Origin: an uncultured Opitutales bacterium
Lineage (GTDB): Bacteria; Verrucomicrobiota; Verrucomicrobiia; Opitutales; Intestinicryptomonadaceae
Direction of reading: 5' to 3'
Length of the DNA: 64,000 nt
NCBI GenBank assembly: GCA_900547395.1
Contig: URGP01000002.1
Location: 83,843 to 147,842, forward strand
Part shown: positions 34,937 to 44,000 of the stretch, piece by piece
How positions within the stretch are numbered: the first letter of the stretch is position 1
How the letters are laid out: each line of letters starts with the position of its first letter
Position numbers and translations under genes: made by a program
The notes under the pieces: model-generated
Seen by the model: the letters and a program-made list of their open reading frames with translations, nothing else
Database searches by the model: none
What the model was told of the DNA's origin: nothing

Positions 34937-36301
34937 TTAAATCAACCTGTAAGAATTTTTATCCAAACGAGCTTCGCCCTCTCCCGCGAGCTGGCGCGAA
35001 ATTTTTGCCATGTACTCGTCTTTGAATTTGGCGACATTGCTCTGGACGGGCCAAGCCATGCCTTCGCCGTGTGCGCAAATGGTATGCCCGCAAATATTGT
35101 CTGCAAGGCTCATTAGAAGTTCTGGGTCTTCAAGCCTGCCGCCGCCCGAGCAAATGCGCTTCGTGATTTTTGAAATCCACAAAGAGCCTTCCCTGCACGG
35201 CGTGCACTGACCGCAGCTTTCGTGCGCGTAAAAGGCGTTCAAATTCGCCATTGCTTCAACCATGTCAACGGTATTGTCCATAACGATAATACCGGCCGAG
35301 CCAAGCGCGGTGCCGCAAGACATAAGAGACGGGGCTGAAAGCGGAATGTCCTCAACCTTCAATTCCTTGACTGAACCGTCTGGCTGTTTTATGTCGAACT
35401 TCTCGCCCCACTTCAAAATTTTCATTGAAGAACCGCCGGGAATTATCGCCTTGAAAGTCCTGCCCGCAAAAGGTCCACCGCAAACGTCGTACAACATCTC
35501 GCCCAAAGTGCATGCGCCCGATTCGATTTCGTACCGCCCGGGCTTCTGAACTTGTCCGCTAACGCCCCAGACATAGGTGCCAGGGTCGTTCGGAACGCCG
35601 ATTTTTGAAACCGCTTCGCCGCCGATTTTAAATATGTACGGGACATAGCAAAGGCTCTTTACGTTGTTTACGACAGTCGGGCAATCGTAAAGCCCCATTA
35701 CTGCGGGAAAGTAAGGCGGCTTAATGCGCGGATATGCCCTCTTGCCCGCCAAAGAAGAGATAAGCCCCGTTTCCTCGCCGCAAATGTAGCAGCCCGCGCC
35801 GCGCGTGATGTTAATTTCGCAGGAATAGCCCGAACCGCAGACGTTTTCGCCCACATAACCTTTTGCGCGCGCTTCCTTTACAGCCTCGATTAAAATTCTG
35901 TATCCGTTTATGTATTCGCCCCTTATGTAAATAAACGCCTGTTTCGCATTTATCGCAAAAGCGGCGCACATGATGCCTTCAATGAGCTGGTGAGGATCTT
36001 TGTAAATTATCTCGCGGTCAACGCACGTTCCGGGTTCGGACTCGTCGGCGTTGCAAACCAAATAGATTGGCTTTCCGCTTTTTCTGTCCAAAAATTTCCA
36101 TTTCATGCCCATCGGAAAGCCCGCGCCGCCCCTGCCTTTTATACCCGACTTCAAAACCTCGTCGCAAAGCTCCTGCCTGTCCCGCTTTACGGCTTCTTTC
36201 AAGACCTGATAGCCGCCGTCGGCTTCATAGCACTCGATGGAAGCGTTCCAATCGGGAATGTCGATGTGGCGATAAAGAATTCTTTTTTCCTGAACTGCCA
36301 T
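34937..36301 (-). CDS. nuoF: NADH-quinone oxidoreductase subunit F (NADH/FMN-binding)
   Basis: 454 residues. Accepts hydride from NADH to FMN and passes electrons to cluster N3. NADH-binding GIKGRGGAGFPMGMKW (about 53-68), FMN-binding CNADESEPGTCVDR and IYIRGEY, AGCYICGEETGLISSLAG, and the N3 cluster ligands ESCGQCTPCREGSLW (about 357-371) with a later CGHTICAHGEGMAW. Positioned 4 bp after nuoE. Confidence 0.97.
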   Translation of the reverse strand: MAVQEKRILYRHIDIPDWNASIECYEADGGYQVLKEAVKRDRQELCDEVLKSGIKGRGGAGFPMGMKWKFLDRKSGKPIYLVCNADESEPGTCVDREIIYKDPHQLIEGIMCAAFAINAKQAFIYIRGEYINGYRILIEAVKEARAKGYVGENVCGSGYSCEINITRGAGCYICGEETGLISSLAGKRAYPRIKPPYFPAVMGLYDCPTVVNNVKSLCYVPYIFKIGGEAVSKIGVPNDPGTYVWGVSGQVQKPGRYEIESGACTLGEMLYDVCGGPFAGRTFKAIIPGGSSMKILKWGEKFDIKQPDGSVKELKVEDIPLSAPSLMSCGTALGSAGIIVMDNTVDMVEAMANLNAFYAHESCGQCTPCREGSLWISKITKRICSGGGRLEDPELLMSLADNICGHTICAHGEGMAWPVQSNVAKFKDEYMAKISRQLAGEGEARLDKNSYRLI

Positions 36302-36305
36302 AAAA

Positions 36306-36854
36306 TTATCCTTTGTACTCGGGCGAATTAAAGTCTGCGCCCTGCGGACGCTCGAATGCCGAAACCGAATTTAACTTGCCCGCCAAGTCGTCCGCTTTAA
36401 GCTGCTCCACAAACTTTTCTGCATCCTGAGGATTCAAGCCGTCATAAAGCTTGTCGTTTACCTGCACGTTTGCGCCCTTCACGCAGTTGCCCAAGCATTC
36501 GACAAATTCGAGAGTGTAAACCCCCTTTGTACCGTTTATGGGGCAATCTACAAGCTCCGATATTTTGTTTGCCAAATCTATCGAACCCGCCAATGCGCAA
36601 GACAAGGTCCTGCAAACCTTGATGTGGATTCTGCCGCGCGGCTTGTCGGAAAACATCGGGTAAAAAGAGAGCATTCCGTAAACTTCCACGGGCTGAACCC
36701 CTAATTTCTTAGCGGCATAATTTATGGCATCGTCATCAAAATAGCCGAAATGCTCCTGAATTAGATGCATAAGCATCATCGCGGCGGAACGCTTTACGGG
36801 GTATTCCGCAATAATGGCATCCGCGCGTTTTTCCAAATCTTGTGAAATTTCCAT
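36306..36854 (-). CDS. nuoE: NADH-quinone oxidoreductase subunit E (2Fe-2S)
   Basis: 182 residues. Thioredoxin-like 2Fe-2S subunit of the NADH input module. Conserved Cys ligands: CRTLSCALAG (about 82-91) and ECLGNCVKGANVQVNDKLYDGL (about 124-145). The N-terminal helical part has RSAAMMLMHLIQEHFGY. It follows nuoD by 18 bp. Confidence 0.95.
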   Translation of the reverse strand: MEISQDLEKRADAIIAEYPVKRSAAMMLMHLIQEHFGYFDDDAINYAAKKLGVQPVEVYGMLSFYPMFSDKPRGRIHIKVCRTLSCALAGSIDLANKISELVDCPINGTKGVYTLEFVECLGNCVKGANVQVNDKLYDGLNPQDAEKFVEQLKADDLAGKLNSVSAFERPQGADFNSPEYKG

Positions 36855-36872
36855 GTCAGTGTCGCTTAAAAA

Positions 36873-38099
36873 TTACCTGTCGCATTCTCCCAAAACGAAG
36901 TCCAAAGAGCCTAAAATTACGGGAACGTCGGTTATGTGATGCCCCGGCATTATTTTCGGCAGAATGCTCAAACTTACGAACGAAGGTCCTTTGATGCGAA
37001 CTCTGTACGGCACTCCGCCCCCGCCGCTCATTATGAAAAATCCGAGCGCGCCCTTGGGATTTTCAGCCTCGAAATAAGCTTCGCCCTTGGACAGATTTGG
37101 TCCTTCGGTGGTCAATACAAAGTTTGAAATCAAAGACTCCATTTGCGTCAGCACGCTGTGCTTTTCGGGAGCGAAAATTTTGGGATCGTCAACGTGCCAT
37201 GCGCCCTTTGGCATTTTGTCTATTACCTGGCGGATAATCCTGATGCTCTGGCGCATTTCCTCCATTCTTACAAGCCACCTGTCGTAGGCGTCGCCCTTGG
37301 TGCCGACGGGAATATCGAATTCGTAATTTTCATACCCCAAATAGGGGTTGTCTTTTCTGATGTCGCTTTCGACGCCCGAACCGCGGAGATTAGCCCCCGT
37401 AAGCCCCCAGTTTATCGCTTCTTCGCGCGAAATCACCGCTATTTCCTCGGTTCTGTCGATAAATATGCGGTTGCGCGTTATGAGGCCGTCCATTTCGTCA
37501 AGAGCGGGCAAAAACTGGTTTGCAAAACTTGCAACGTCGCCAAGCCAGCCTTCGGGTATATCTCTTGCAAGCCCGCCTATTCTCGCGTAAGAGCAGGTAA
37601 GCCTTGCGCCCGTCAAACGCTCAAAGAGTGTGTAAAGCTTTTCGCGCTGTGTGAATGCGTACATGAAAACAGTCCATGCCCCCGCGTCCATGCCGTAAAC
37701 GCCTACGCCTATCAAATGGCTTGCAATTCTTGAAAGCTCGCAGCACAAGACCCTGATTGCCTTGCAGCGTTCGGGAACTTCAATTCCCGCAATTTTTTCC
37801 GCACAAGTTGCGAAAGCCACATTGTTGCAAAGGGGAGCAAGATAGTCCAAGCGGTCAGTGTAAGGTATGAACTGGTTGTAAGTCATGTTTTCCGCAACCT
37901 TTTCAGAGCCTCTGTGCAAATATCCGATGACGGGATTGCATTTTGTGATTATATCACCGTCAAGCTCAAACACCATGCGAAGCACGCCGTGCGTGGACGG
38001 GTGCGAAGGCCCCATGTTGACAATCATGCGCTCGCCGATTTCGCCGCTTTCAGCCATTGCCGCAACGTCTTTTACATCTATGATTTTTTCTTCTTTCAT
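36873..38099 (-). CDS. nuoD: NADH-quinone oxidoreductase subunit D
   Basis: 408 residues from the ATG at 38099. A longer frame to 38153 overlaps nuoC. The 49-kDa quinone-site subunit, related to [NiFe]-hydrogenase large subunits. Motifs: VNMGPSHPSTHGVLRMVFELDG (about 27-48), IGYLHRGSEKVAENMTYNQFIPYTDRLDY, GARLTCSYARIGGLARDIPEGW, and the C-terminal KGPSFVSLSILPKIMPGHHITDVPVILGSLDFVLGECDR. NuoC and NuoD are separate genes here, not fused. Confidence 0.97.
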   Translation of the reverse strand: MKEEKIIDVKDVAAMAESGEIGERMIVNMGPSHPSTHGVLRMVFELDGDIITKCNPVIGYLHRGSEKVAENMTYNQFIPYTDRLDYLAPLCNNVAFATCAEKIAGIEVPERCKAIRVLCCELSRIASHLIGVGVYGMDAGAWTVFMYAFTQREKLYTLFERLTGARLTCSYARIGGLARDIPEGWLGDVASFANQFLPALDEMDGLITRNRIFIDRTEEIAVISREEAINWGLTGANLRGSGVESDIRKDNPYLGYENYEFDIPVGTKGDAYDRWLVRMEEMRQSIRIIRQVIDKMPKGAWHVDDPKIFAPEKHSVLTQMESLISNFVLTTEGPNLSKGEAYFEAENPKGALGFFIMSGGGGVPYRVRIKGPSFVSLSILPKIMPGHHITDVPVILGSLDFVLGECDR

Positions 38100-38112
38100 A
38101 CGCGCGTGGAAA

Positions 38113-38706
38113 TTATTTTTGTTCACGGCTTCTGGGCTCTTTGCAAGCCGCAAATTTTGCGCCGGGTTCGCTGTGGAAAGGTCCGCCTTCCATGGGGGCG
38201 GGCTTTACAAACATCGGATCGTCGCCAACCGCGTCCTCATAAGTGTCGGGCAAAGTCGATTCGCGCCCCGCGAGAGGGAAATCCTTGCGAAGCGGATGCC
38301 ATTCGTACTTGTCCCACATCAAAATTCTGCGCAAGTCGGGATGCCCTTCAAAGACAATTCCCATCATGTCAAAGGCTTCGCGCTCAAACCAATTTGCGTT
38401 TGCAAAAATATCGGAAATGGATTGGAGCTTGGGAGTTTCCGCGCTTTCCGCAAAAGAGGCAAGGCGCAAATACGACTTGCCTTTCATCGAATAAAAATGA
38501 TAAACGCAACCAAAGCGGCGCGGAGCATCTTCGCCCATATCGACGGAAGCGATGTCGCAAAGGCTGTCGAACGAAAAGTCGCTTTTCAAAACCGAAACAG
38601 CCTCTTTAAGATTTTGCGGAGGGCAGTCAAAAGCCGCAATGCCGTCCCTGCCCCCTTCGCGGACTTTCAAGAACGGCATTTTTGTTAAAATTTCATCTGC
38701 ATTCAT
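38113..38706 (-). CDS. nuoC: NADH-quinone oxidoreductase subunit C
   Basis: 197 residues. The 30-kDa subunit of the peripheral arm. The signature is complete: WFEREAFDMMGIVFEGHPDLRRILMWDKYEWHPLRKDFPL (about 110-149). The C-terminal tail is short and ends in a charged EPRSREQK. Gaps to nuoB (12 bp) and nuoD (13 bp) are short, consistent with one transcript. Confidence 0.95.
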   Translation of the reverse strand: MNADEILTKMPFLKVREGGRDGIAAFDCPPQNLKEAVSVLKSDFSFDSLCDIASVDMGEDAPRRFGCVYHFYSMKGKSYLRLASFAESAETPKLQSISDIFANANWFEREAFDMMGIVFEGHPDLRRILMWDKYEWHPLRKDFPLAGRESTLPDTYEDAVGDDPMFVKPAPMEGGPFHSEPGAKFAACKEPRSREQK

Positions 38707-38718
38707 CTTAAAAACTTT

Positions 38719-39225
38719 CTACTGGACAGCTTTGAACAAATTTTTTGCGGAATGTTCGGTCTTTATCTTTTCCTGAAGCTTTATCAGAGCATCGAGCAAA
38801 GCTTCGGGACGCGGCGGACAGCCCGCAAGATAAACATCAACGGGAATTATTTTATCCAAGCCCTGCAACGTTGAGTAAGTGCGGAACATTCCGCCCGAAC
38901 AAGCGCACGCGCCCATGGCAATTACCCATTTGGGATTTGCCATCTGGTCGTAAATTCGCTTGACCGCGCCCGCCTGCTTGTAAGTCACTGTTCCCGCCAC
39001 AATCATGCAGTCGCTCTGCCTCGGTGAAAAACGCATGACTTCCGCTCCAAACCTGCCGATGTCGAACCTTGAACCGCCGACGCCCATAAGTTCAATGGCG
39101 CAACATGCCAGCCCCATGGGCTGAGGCCAGATGGAATTTGCTCTAACCCAGTTAATTACGGCATCAAGTTTTGAAAAAACAATGCCTTGCTCCTGAAATG
39201 TTTCTAAATGATCAGACGTCGCCAT
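38719..39225 (-). CDS. nuoB: NADH-quinone oxidoreductase subunit B (cluster N2)
   Basis: 168 residues from the ATG at 39225; a longer in-frame start at 39312 adds a non-conserved extension. Binds the terminal 4Fe-4S cluster N2: adjacent Cys in [10 protein letters not shown] (about 42-51), CACSGG (about 107-112) and [13 protein letters not shown] (about 136-148). It is the first gene of this operon. NuoA, which normally precedes it, is absent. Confidence 0.96.
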   Translation of the reverse strand: MATSDHLETFQEQGIVFSKLDAVINWVRANSIWPQPMGLACCAIELMGVGGSRFDIGRFGAEVMRFSPRQSDCMIVAGTVTYKQAGAVKRIYDQMANPKWVIAMGACACSGGMFRTYSTLQGLDKIIPVDVYLAGCPPRPEALLDALIKLQEKIKTEHSAKNLFKAVQ

Positions 39226-39245
39226 ATAAAAATTATTGGAAAACA

Positions 39246-39273
39246 AATGTACCACTTCCCCCCTCCCTTTCAA
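39246..39273 (-). promoter_or_regulatory. Predicted promoter of the nuo operon
   Basis: On the minus strand, TTGAAA (39273-39268), a 16-bp G-rich spacer and TACATT (39251-39246) end 20 bp before the nuoB ATG. If used, the 5' untranslated region would be very short, and nuoB is then the first gene of the transcript. Confidence 0.45.
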
Positions 39274-39597
39274 CAAAAAAATGGAATGAGCCCAAGAAGC
39301 GAAAAAATCCATAAAACCGAAAATTTCAGATTTAAAACGCGCATTGAAATTATCACGCTTATTTGCTTTCTTTTAGGCGGATTTCCCCGATTTTCAGCGC
39401 AAAAAGACGCGTATTAGAAAATCAAAACGAATATTACTGTAAATTGAATACGCTTCCCAAAAAAGAAAACCTCCTCTCAGGGAAACGCAAAAAAATCCTT
39501 TAATGCAATACCACGCACTCGATACTTCGGCAAAAGGAAAAACCGCTTAACATCTCCCACAAAGCGCATTCCACGGATTTCCATAGCCGCATAAAAA

Positions 39598-39628
39598 AAA
39601 TGGCACCGAAAACGCCGATGCCATCTTT
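39598..39628. terminator. Terminator of the ara/symporter operon
   Basis: Hairpin ATGGCA/TGCCAT with a GC-rich loop, flanked by an A run on the left and T run on the right, 45 bp past the symporter stop on the minus strand. It would separate the ara operon from nuo transcription. Confidence 0.65.
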
Positions 39629-39673
39629 TGCCTTTCAATTCTACGCCTTTAAAGCGTCGGAAATTTTTATACT

Positions 39674-41401
39674 TTATGAAAGCCAGAACGAGAAGTACAA
39701 GTACATTCCCAAGACGCCAAAGAAAATCAAGCCCGCAAAAATCTTGTTCGACCAATCCCAAGAATCTTCGATTTCCTTTTTCGCCTGCTTGTCGGACAAA
39801 AGCCACGCGTACGTAAGCCCCGTTGTCTTTTCCGAAGCGGGCGCAGGACGCATCTTGCTTGCAAATATAATAACAACGATGCTAAACAAGAACAAAACGC
39901 CCGTCGCGTAATAGGCATTGAAGTCGCCAATCTGCGACAGCACGGGAACGTCTATTTTTCCCTTGCCGAAGAATGTCTGTATGGTGAGCTTTGCCATGCC
40001 CGCCACAAAGCCCAAAACCAAGCCCGCAATCGCGCCAAATTCGTTCATTCTCTTCCAGAAAATGGCAAGAAGGAACACCGCGGCAATGGCGGGAGCGATA
40101 AAGCCCTGAACATTTTGCAAATACGGGAACAATCCACCGCTTGCAACCTGCTTCATGATGGGAATCCAAATCATGCCGATGCCGACAACGACGACTGTCG
40201 CAATTCTGCCTGCGTTTACATAGTGCTTTTGAGTTTTGCCTTTTACGATTTTTTTGTAAATATCGTCGGTAAAAAGTGCCGCAGAAGAATTAAACAAGGA
40301 AGCCAAAGAGCTCATGAGCGCCGCCAACAAGCATGCGACAATCAAGCCCCTGAACCAGTGCGGCAAAAGCGTGGTCACAAGCATTGGGAAAACCGCGTCG
40401 CCCATAATCTGACCTTCTGCGTCGATTGCGAGCTTGAATTTTTCGGGATTTAAGTCAAACAACGCCCAGCCAATCATGCCCGGGATAAGAAAAATGAGAA
40501 CGGGTGTTATTTTAAGAAGCCCGCCGAAAAGCGCACCTTTGCGGGCGATTTCCAAATTCTTTGCGGAAAACGTGCGCTGAACAATATATTGGTCGGTGCA
40601 CCAGTACCAGATGCCGATGATGGGGGAAGCTATCAATACGGCAAGCCACGGGAAAGTGGGATCTGAAAGCGGACGCCACAATGCAAAATCCCCCGCCTTT
40701 GTTTTTGCAGAGTCAATCAAGGCGTTCCAACCGCCTGTTATGGTCGCGTCAAAACCCTCTTTCATTCCGCCCAACTCGGACAAGCCGAAGTATGTGATGA
40801 GAGCGGAACCCAAAATCAAGATTACCGCCTGCGGAGTGGCTGTATAAAGAATGGCCTTCATGCCGCCAAAAACAGTGTAAATGCCTGTCAATATAACGGT
40901 TGCGAACGCGCCGACCCAGAATGCGTTTTCAACAGAACCGAAAGTATCGCCCAAAAACGCGCCAAATACTATTGCTCCCGCATAGACAGTTACGCTGACT
41001 TTTGTAAAGATGTATGCAACCAAAGAGACGACAGAAAGAAGCCATCTTGTTTTGGAGCCAAAGCGTTTTTCCAAAAATTCGGGTATCGTTGAAACGCCCG
41101 CCTTGTAATAAAAAGGCACGAATACATAGGCAAGCAGAATGAGAACCCATGCGTGCATTTCCCAGTGCGCCATCGCCATGCCAGAATTTGCGCCCGCACC
41201 TGCCAAGCCGACTATGTGCTCCGAACCGATGTTTGCGGTAAATATTGATGCGCCTATCGTTAGCCAGCCCGCGTTTCTGCCCGCCAAAAAGTAGTCTTCA
41301 GTCGATTTTTGACCGCGCCCGCTCCACCAGGCTACAAGTCCGATAATTACGAAATAGGCGGCAATAACCAGCCAATCCTGCCAATTTATAATCTCTTGCA
41401 T
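39674..41401 (-). CDS. Sodium:solute symporter (SSS family), probably sugar
   Basis: 575 residues from the ATG at 41401 (a TTG two codons upstream is possible), about 14 transmembrane helices. Looks like the SGLT/vSGLT branch: ENDYFLAGR-type start (TEDYFLAGRNAGWLTIGASIFTANIGSEHIVGLAGAG, about 34-68), WAPVGIY-like YWCTDQYIVQRTFSAKN (about 268-284), and the sodium-site helix SSLASLFNSSAALFTDDIY (about 363-381). Following araB and araD in the same direction, it probably imports L-arabinose or a related pentose with Na+. Substrate is inferred from context only. Confidence 0.87.
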   Translation of the reverse strand: MQEIINWQDWLVIAAYFVIIGLVAWWSGRGQKSTEDYFLAGRNAGWLTIGASIFTANIGSEHIVGLAGAGANSGMAMAHWEMHAWVLILLAYVFVPFYYKAGVSTIPEFLEKRFGSKTRWLLSVVSLVAYIFTKVSVTVYAGAIVFGAFLGDTFGSVENAFWVGAFATVILTGIYTVFGGMKAILYTATPQAVILILGSALITYFGLSELGGMKEGFDATITGGWNALIDSAKTKAGDFALWRPLSDPTFPWLAVLIASPIIGIWYWCTDQYIVQRTFSAKNLEIARKGALFGGLLKITPVLIFLIPGMIGWALFDLNPEKFKLAIDAEGQIMGDAVFPMLVTTLLPHWFRGLIVACLLAALMSSLASLFNSSAALFTDDIYKKIVKGKTQKHYVNAGRIATVVVVGIGMIWIPIMKQVASGGLFPYLQNVQGFIAPAIAAVFLLAIFWKRMNEFGAIAGLVLGFVAGMAKLTIQTFFGKGKIDVPVLSQIGDFNAYYATGVLFLFSIVVIIFASKMRPAPASEKTTGLTYAWLLSDKQAKKEIEDSWDWSNKIFAGLIFFGVLGMYLYFSFWLS

Positions 41402-41469
41402 ACTCAATATTATTTGTTAAAAGTTAAAAAACAAAATATGCCGAAAAAAATTCTCTTTCAAGGCAAAAA

Positions 41470-42165
41470 TCAAATTTGTCCGTAATAGGCGTTTTTGCCG
41501 TGCTTGCGCAAAAAGTGCTTGTCTTTCAGCTCTTCCGAAATTTTTGCAGCCGATGGATTTAGCGACAGAGTTTTTAGTGCCATATCCGCGCAAATTTCCA
41601 AAGCCTTTGCGTTTTCGACTGCCTTTTTGCCGCTGTTTCCCCAAACAAAAGGCGCATGCCAAGCAACCAAAACAGCCTGCATTTCATCGGGATTTAAATT
41701 CAGCTTTCTGAAAGTTTCGACAATAACAAGCCCCGTGTTCTTTTCGTACTCAGAGGCAATTTCATCAGCCGTCATCGGGCGCGTTACGGGAATGTCGCCA
41801 TAAAAATAGTCTGAATGAGTCGTGCCGAAGGCGGGAATTGGCATAAGAGCCTGCGCAAAGGCGGTTGCCGCCCTTGAATGGGTGTGGACCATGGCGCGCA
41901 CTCCGAACGCCTTGAAAATTTCTACATAGGTCGGGGTATCGCTTGAAGGGCGCAAATTTCCGTCAACAACCTTGCCGTTTAAATCGACAATTACCATGTC
42001 TTCGGGAGTCAGCTTTTCATAGTCAACCCCGCTCGGCTTTATGGCAAAAACGCCACACTCCTTGTCGAAAACCCCGACATTTCCGAAGGTCATGTCCACA
42101 AGTTTTGATGGCGGCAACATTTTGTTTGCGGCGCACGCCTCCGCTCTTATGTCTTCAAATTTCAT
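41470..42165 (-). CDS. araD: L-ribulose-5-phosphate 4-epimerase
   Basis: 231 residues. Zinc-dependent class II aldolase-fold epimerase converting L-ribulose-5-phosphate to D-xylulose-5-phosphate. The zinc ligands are in MVHTHSRAATAFAQ (His-x-His, about 95-97) and the later AWHAPFVWG (His about 169). GNVGVFDKECGVFAIKPSGVDY and SSDTPTYVEIFK are also typical. Closely related fucose-/rhamnulose-phosphate aldolases are excluded by length, the GTTHSDYFYGDIPVTRP segment and pairing with araB. It overlaps araB by 4 bp. Confidence 0.93.
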   Translation of the reverse strand: MKFEDIRAEACAANKMLPPSKLVDMTFGNVGVFDKECGVFAIKPSGVDYEKLTPEDMVIVDLNGKVVDGNLRPSSDTPTYVEIFKAFGVRAMVHTHSRAATAFAQALMPIPAFGTTHSDYFYGDIPVTRPMTADEIASEYEKNTGLVIVETFRKLNLNPDEMQAVLVAWHAPFVWGNSGKKAVENAKALEICADMALKTLSLNPSAAKISEELKDKHFLRKHGKNAYYGQI

Positions 42166-43826
42166 TTTCTCGCCTCTTCTTTGATTTTCAAAAGATCTTT
42201 CATCACGTTTGCCAAGCTTTCAGTTTTTACGCCGCCGAAAGCGTCGTGAATCTGCCTGTATAGCCCGAAGAGTTTTGCGTAAACTTCGACATTTTCGGGT
42301 ATTGGCTTGTAAACCTTGTCCTTAAACGAAACCATTTTCGACTGAGCTTCGGAAAAGCCGCCGTAAACGCCCGAAGCCACCGCCGCCCCGATAGCCGCCC
42401 CAAGCGCGCAAGTCTGAAAGCTTTTTGCAATATAAATTTCTCGGTTAAAGACGTCTGAATAAATCTGCATTGTCATCTCGTCCTTTTGCGCGATGCCGCC
42501 GCAGCAGACGACCTTTTTGATTTCCACTCCGTTTTCTTCAAACCTGTCGATTATGATTTTTGCGCCGTACGCCGTGGCTTCTATCAAGGCGCGGTAGATT
42601 TCAGCTGCAGTTGTGTGCAAAGTCTGCCCCATCACAAGCCCCGTCAAACGCTGGTCAACCAAAACGGTGCGGTTGCCGTTGTTCCAGTCGAGGGCAAGCA
42701 GCCCCGCTTCGCCCGGCTTTTGGGATATGACTTCTTCCCTGAATTTCTTGAAAGCGGAGCCGTCGTTTCCAAGCAGGACTTCAATCCACCATTTAAAGAT
42801 GTCGCCAACCGCCGACTGCCCCGCTTCCAAACCGTAGCAATTCGGCAAAATCGAGCCGTTTACAATTCCGCAAATACCCTTGATGTCGGGAAGCTTTGAA
42901 TCCGCCGATTTTACGGTGCAGTCGCAAGTGCTTGTGCCGACAGCCTTTACAAGCACGCCCTCCGAAACTCCGCTTGCGATTGAGCCGTAGTGGACGTCGA
43001 ACTCGCCAATTGCGATTGCAATTCCCTCCTTCAAGCCTAACTTTTCCGCCCACTCTGCGCACAAATATCCCGCAACAGTATCGGCTGAATAGGCTTTTGA
43101 ATACAAATTTTCCTTTAATTTTGCAAGCTTCGGGGAAAGAGCCGACAAAAATTCGCCGTCGGGAAGACCGCCCCACTCTTCGCAATAAAAAGCCTTGTGC
43201 CCCGCCGCGCAAACGCCGCGCTTGATTTCAAGCGGATTTTTCACGCCCGCCAAAACCGACGGAATCCAGTCGGCGATTTCAGCCCACGAAAACGCGGCGT
43301 CAAAAACTTTTTCATCTACGTTCAAGCAGTGCCAAATTTTGCTCCACCACCATTCGGAAGAATAAACTCCGCCGCATTTTGCCAAATATTGTGGGCGGAT
43401 TTTAGAAGCAAGGGCAGTTATTTTTTCGGCTTCCGAAATAGAGGTGTGGTCTTTCCAGAGCCAGCACTGGGCGTTTAAATTATTTTTAAATTCATCGGTT
43501 TCGCCAAGCGGAGAATTGTCCCTGCAAAGAGGAAGCGGCGAGGAACCCGTGGTGTCAACGCCTATGCCGCAAACGCTGTCTGCGGAAAAATCCCTGCAAT
43601 TTTTAGAAGCTTCGCTTAGGGCATCCCTTATCGTAATCTCCAAGCCTTTCAGATAATCGGCGGGCTTTTGGCGCGCAAGATTTGCGTCTTTTGCGTCAAT
43701 CAAAACGCCCTGAAAGCCGCTTTCGTAATTATAAACTCCGGAGCCAAGCTCGCGCCCGTTCGAGCAATCGACAACGACCGCGCGGCACGAATTGGTTCCG
43801 TAATCAACCCCTATTGTAGTTTTCAT
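42162..43826 (-). CDS. araB: Ribulokinase
   Basis: 554 residues, the typical AraB length within the FGGY kinase family. Phosphorylates L-ribulose. N-terminal TIGVDYGTNSCRAVVVD (about 3-19), CGIGVDTTGSSPLPL, and the C-terminal domain with GLVMGQTLHTTAAEIYRALIEATAYGAK (about 403-430), VVCCGGIAQKDEMTMQIYSDV and QTCALGAAIGAAV. The adjacent araD supports the assignment. AraA (L-arabinose isomerase) is not in the window, so either it lies elsewhere or the substrate entering is L-ribulose. Confidence 0.94.
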   Translation of the reverse strand: MKTTIGVDYGTNSCRAVVVDCSNGRELGSGVYNYESGFQGVLIDAKDANLARQKPADYLKGLEITIRDALSEASKNCRDFSADSVCGIGVDTTGSSPLPLCRDNSPLGETDEFKNNLNAQCWLWKDHTSISEAEKITALASKIRPQYLAKCGGVYSSEWWWSKIWHCLNVDEKVFDAAFSWAEIADWIPSVLAGVKNPLEIKRGVCAAGHKAFYCEEWGGLPDGEFLSALSPKLAKLKENLYSKAYSADTVAGYLCAEWAEKLGLKEGIAIAIGEFDVHYGSIASGVSEGVLVKAVGTSTCDCTVKSADSKLPDIKGICGIVNGSILPNCYGLEAGQSAVGDIFKWWIEVLLGNDGSAFKKFREEVISQKPGEAGLLALDWNNGNRTVLVDQRLTGLVMGQTLHTTAAEIYRALIEATAYGAKIIIDRFEENGVEIKKVVCCGGIAQKDEMTMQIYSDVFNREIYIAKSFQTCALGAAIGAAVASGVYGGFSEAQSKMVSFKDKVYKPIPENVEVYAKLFGLYRQIHDAFGGVKTESLANVMKDLLKIKEEARK

Positions 43827-43945
43827 GATGTATCCTGAATTTTAAGCCCCTAACAAATAATGCGCATGCACTTTTAACGGACTGCTTCTTTTTTATGACA
43901 CTACTTTTACTTTTCAAATATTGAATTGTAAAGCCGACGTTTATA

Positions 43946-43954
43946 TTACAGTAA
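43946..43954. promoter_or_regulatory. TTAC-N-GTAA palindrome upstream of araB
   Basis: TTACAGTAA lies 120 bp upstream of araB. The same palindrome, in the reverse orientation, occurs at 39434-39442 beyond the other end of the ara operon. It is a candidate operator, but only two copies were noticed and the motif is AT-rich. Confidence 0.2.
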
Positions 43955-44000
43955 AATAAAACGCAAAAAACGCCACGCAAAAAACCAAGATGACCTCGAA

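Larger units (their letters stand above)
39226..39673. other. 448-bp intergenic region between nuoB and the symporter gene
   Basis: No credible gene on either strand; in particular no NuoA-like small membrane protein can be read. It contains the nuo promoter (39246-39273), a TTACTGTAA element (39434-39442) and the terminator at 39598-39628. The rest has no structure that I can interpret. Confidence 0.6.

Noticed and set aside
37143..37733. 196-codon plus-strand ORF opposite nuoD
   Set aside because: Antisense shadow: nuoD has all conserved motifs on the minus strand.
39226..39673. Hidden or frameshifted nuoA upstream of nuoB
   Set aside because: No frame on the minus strand shows three hydrophobic helices or the YECG-type loop of NuoA.
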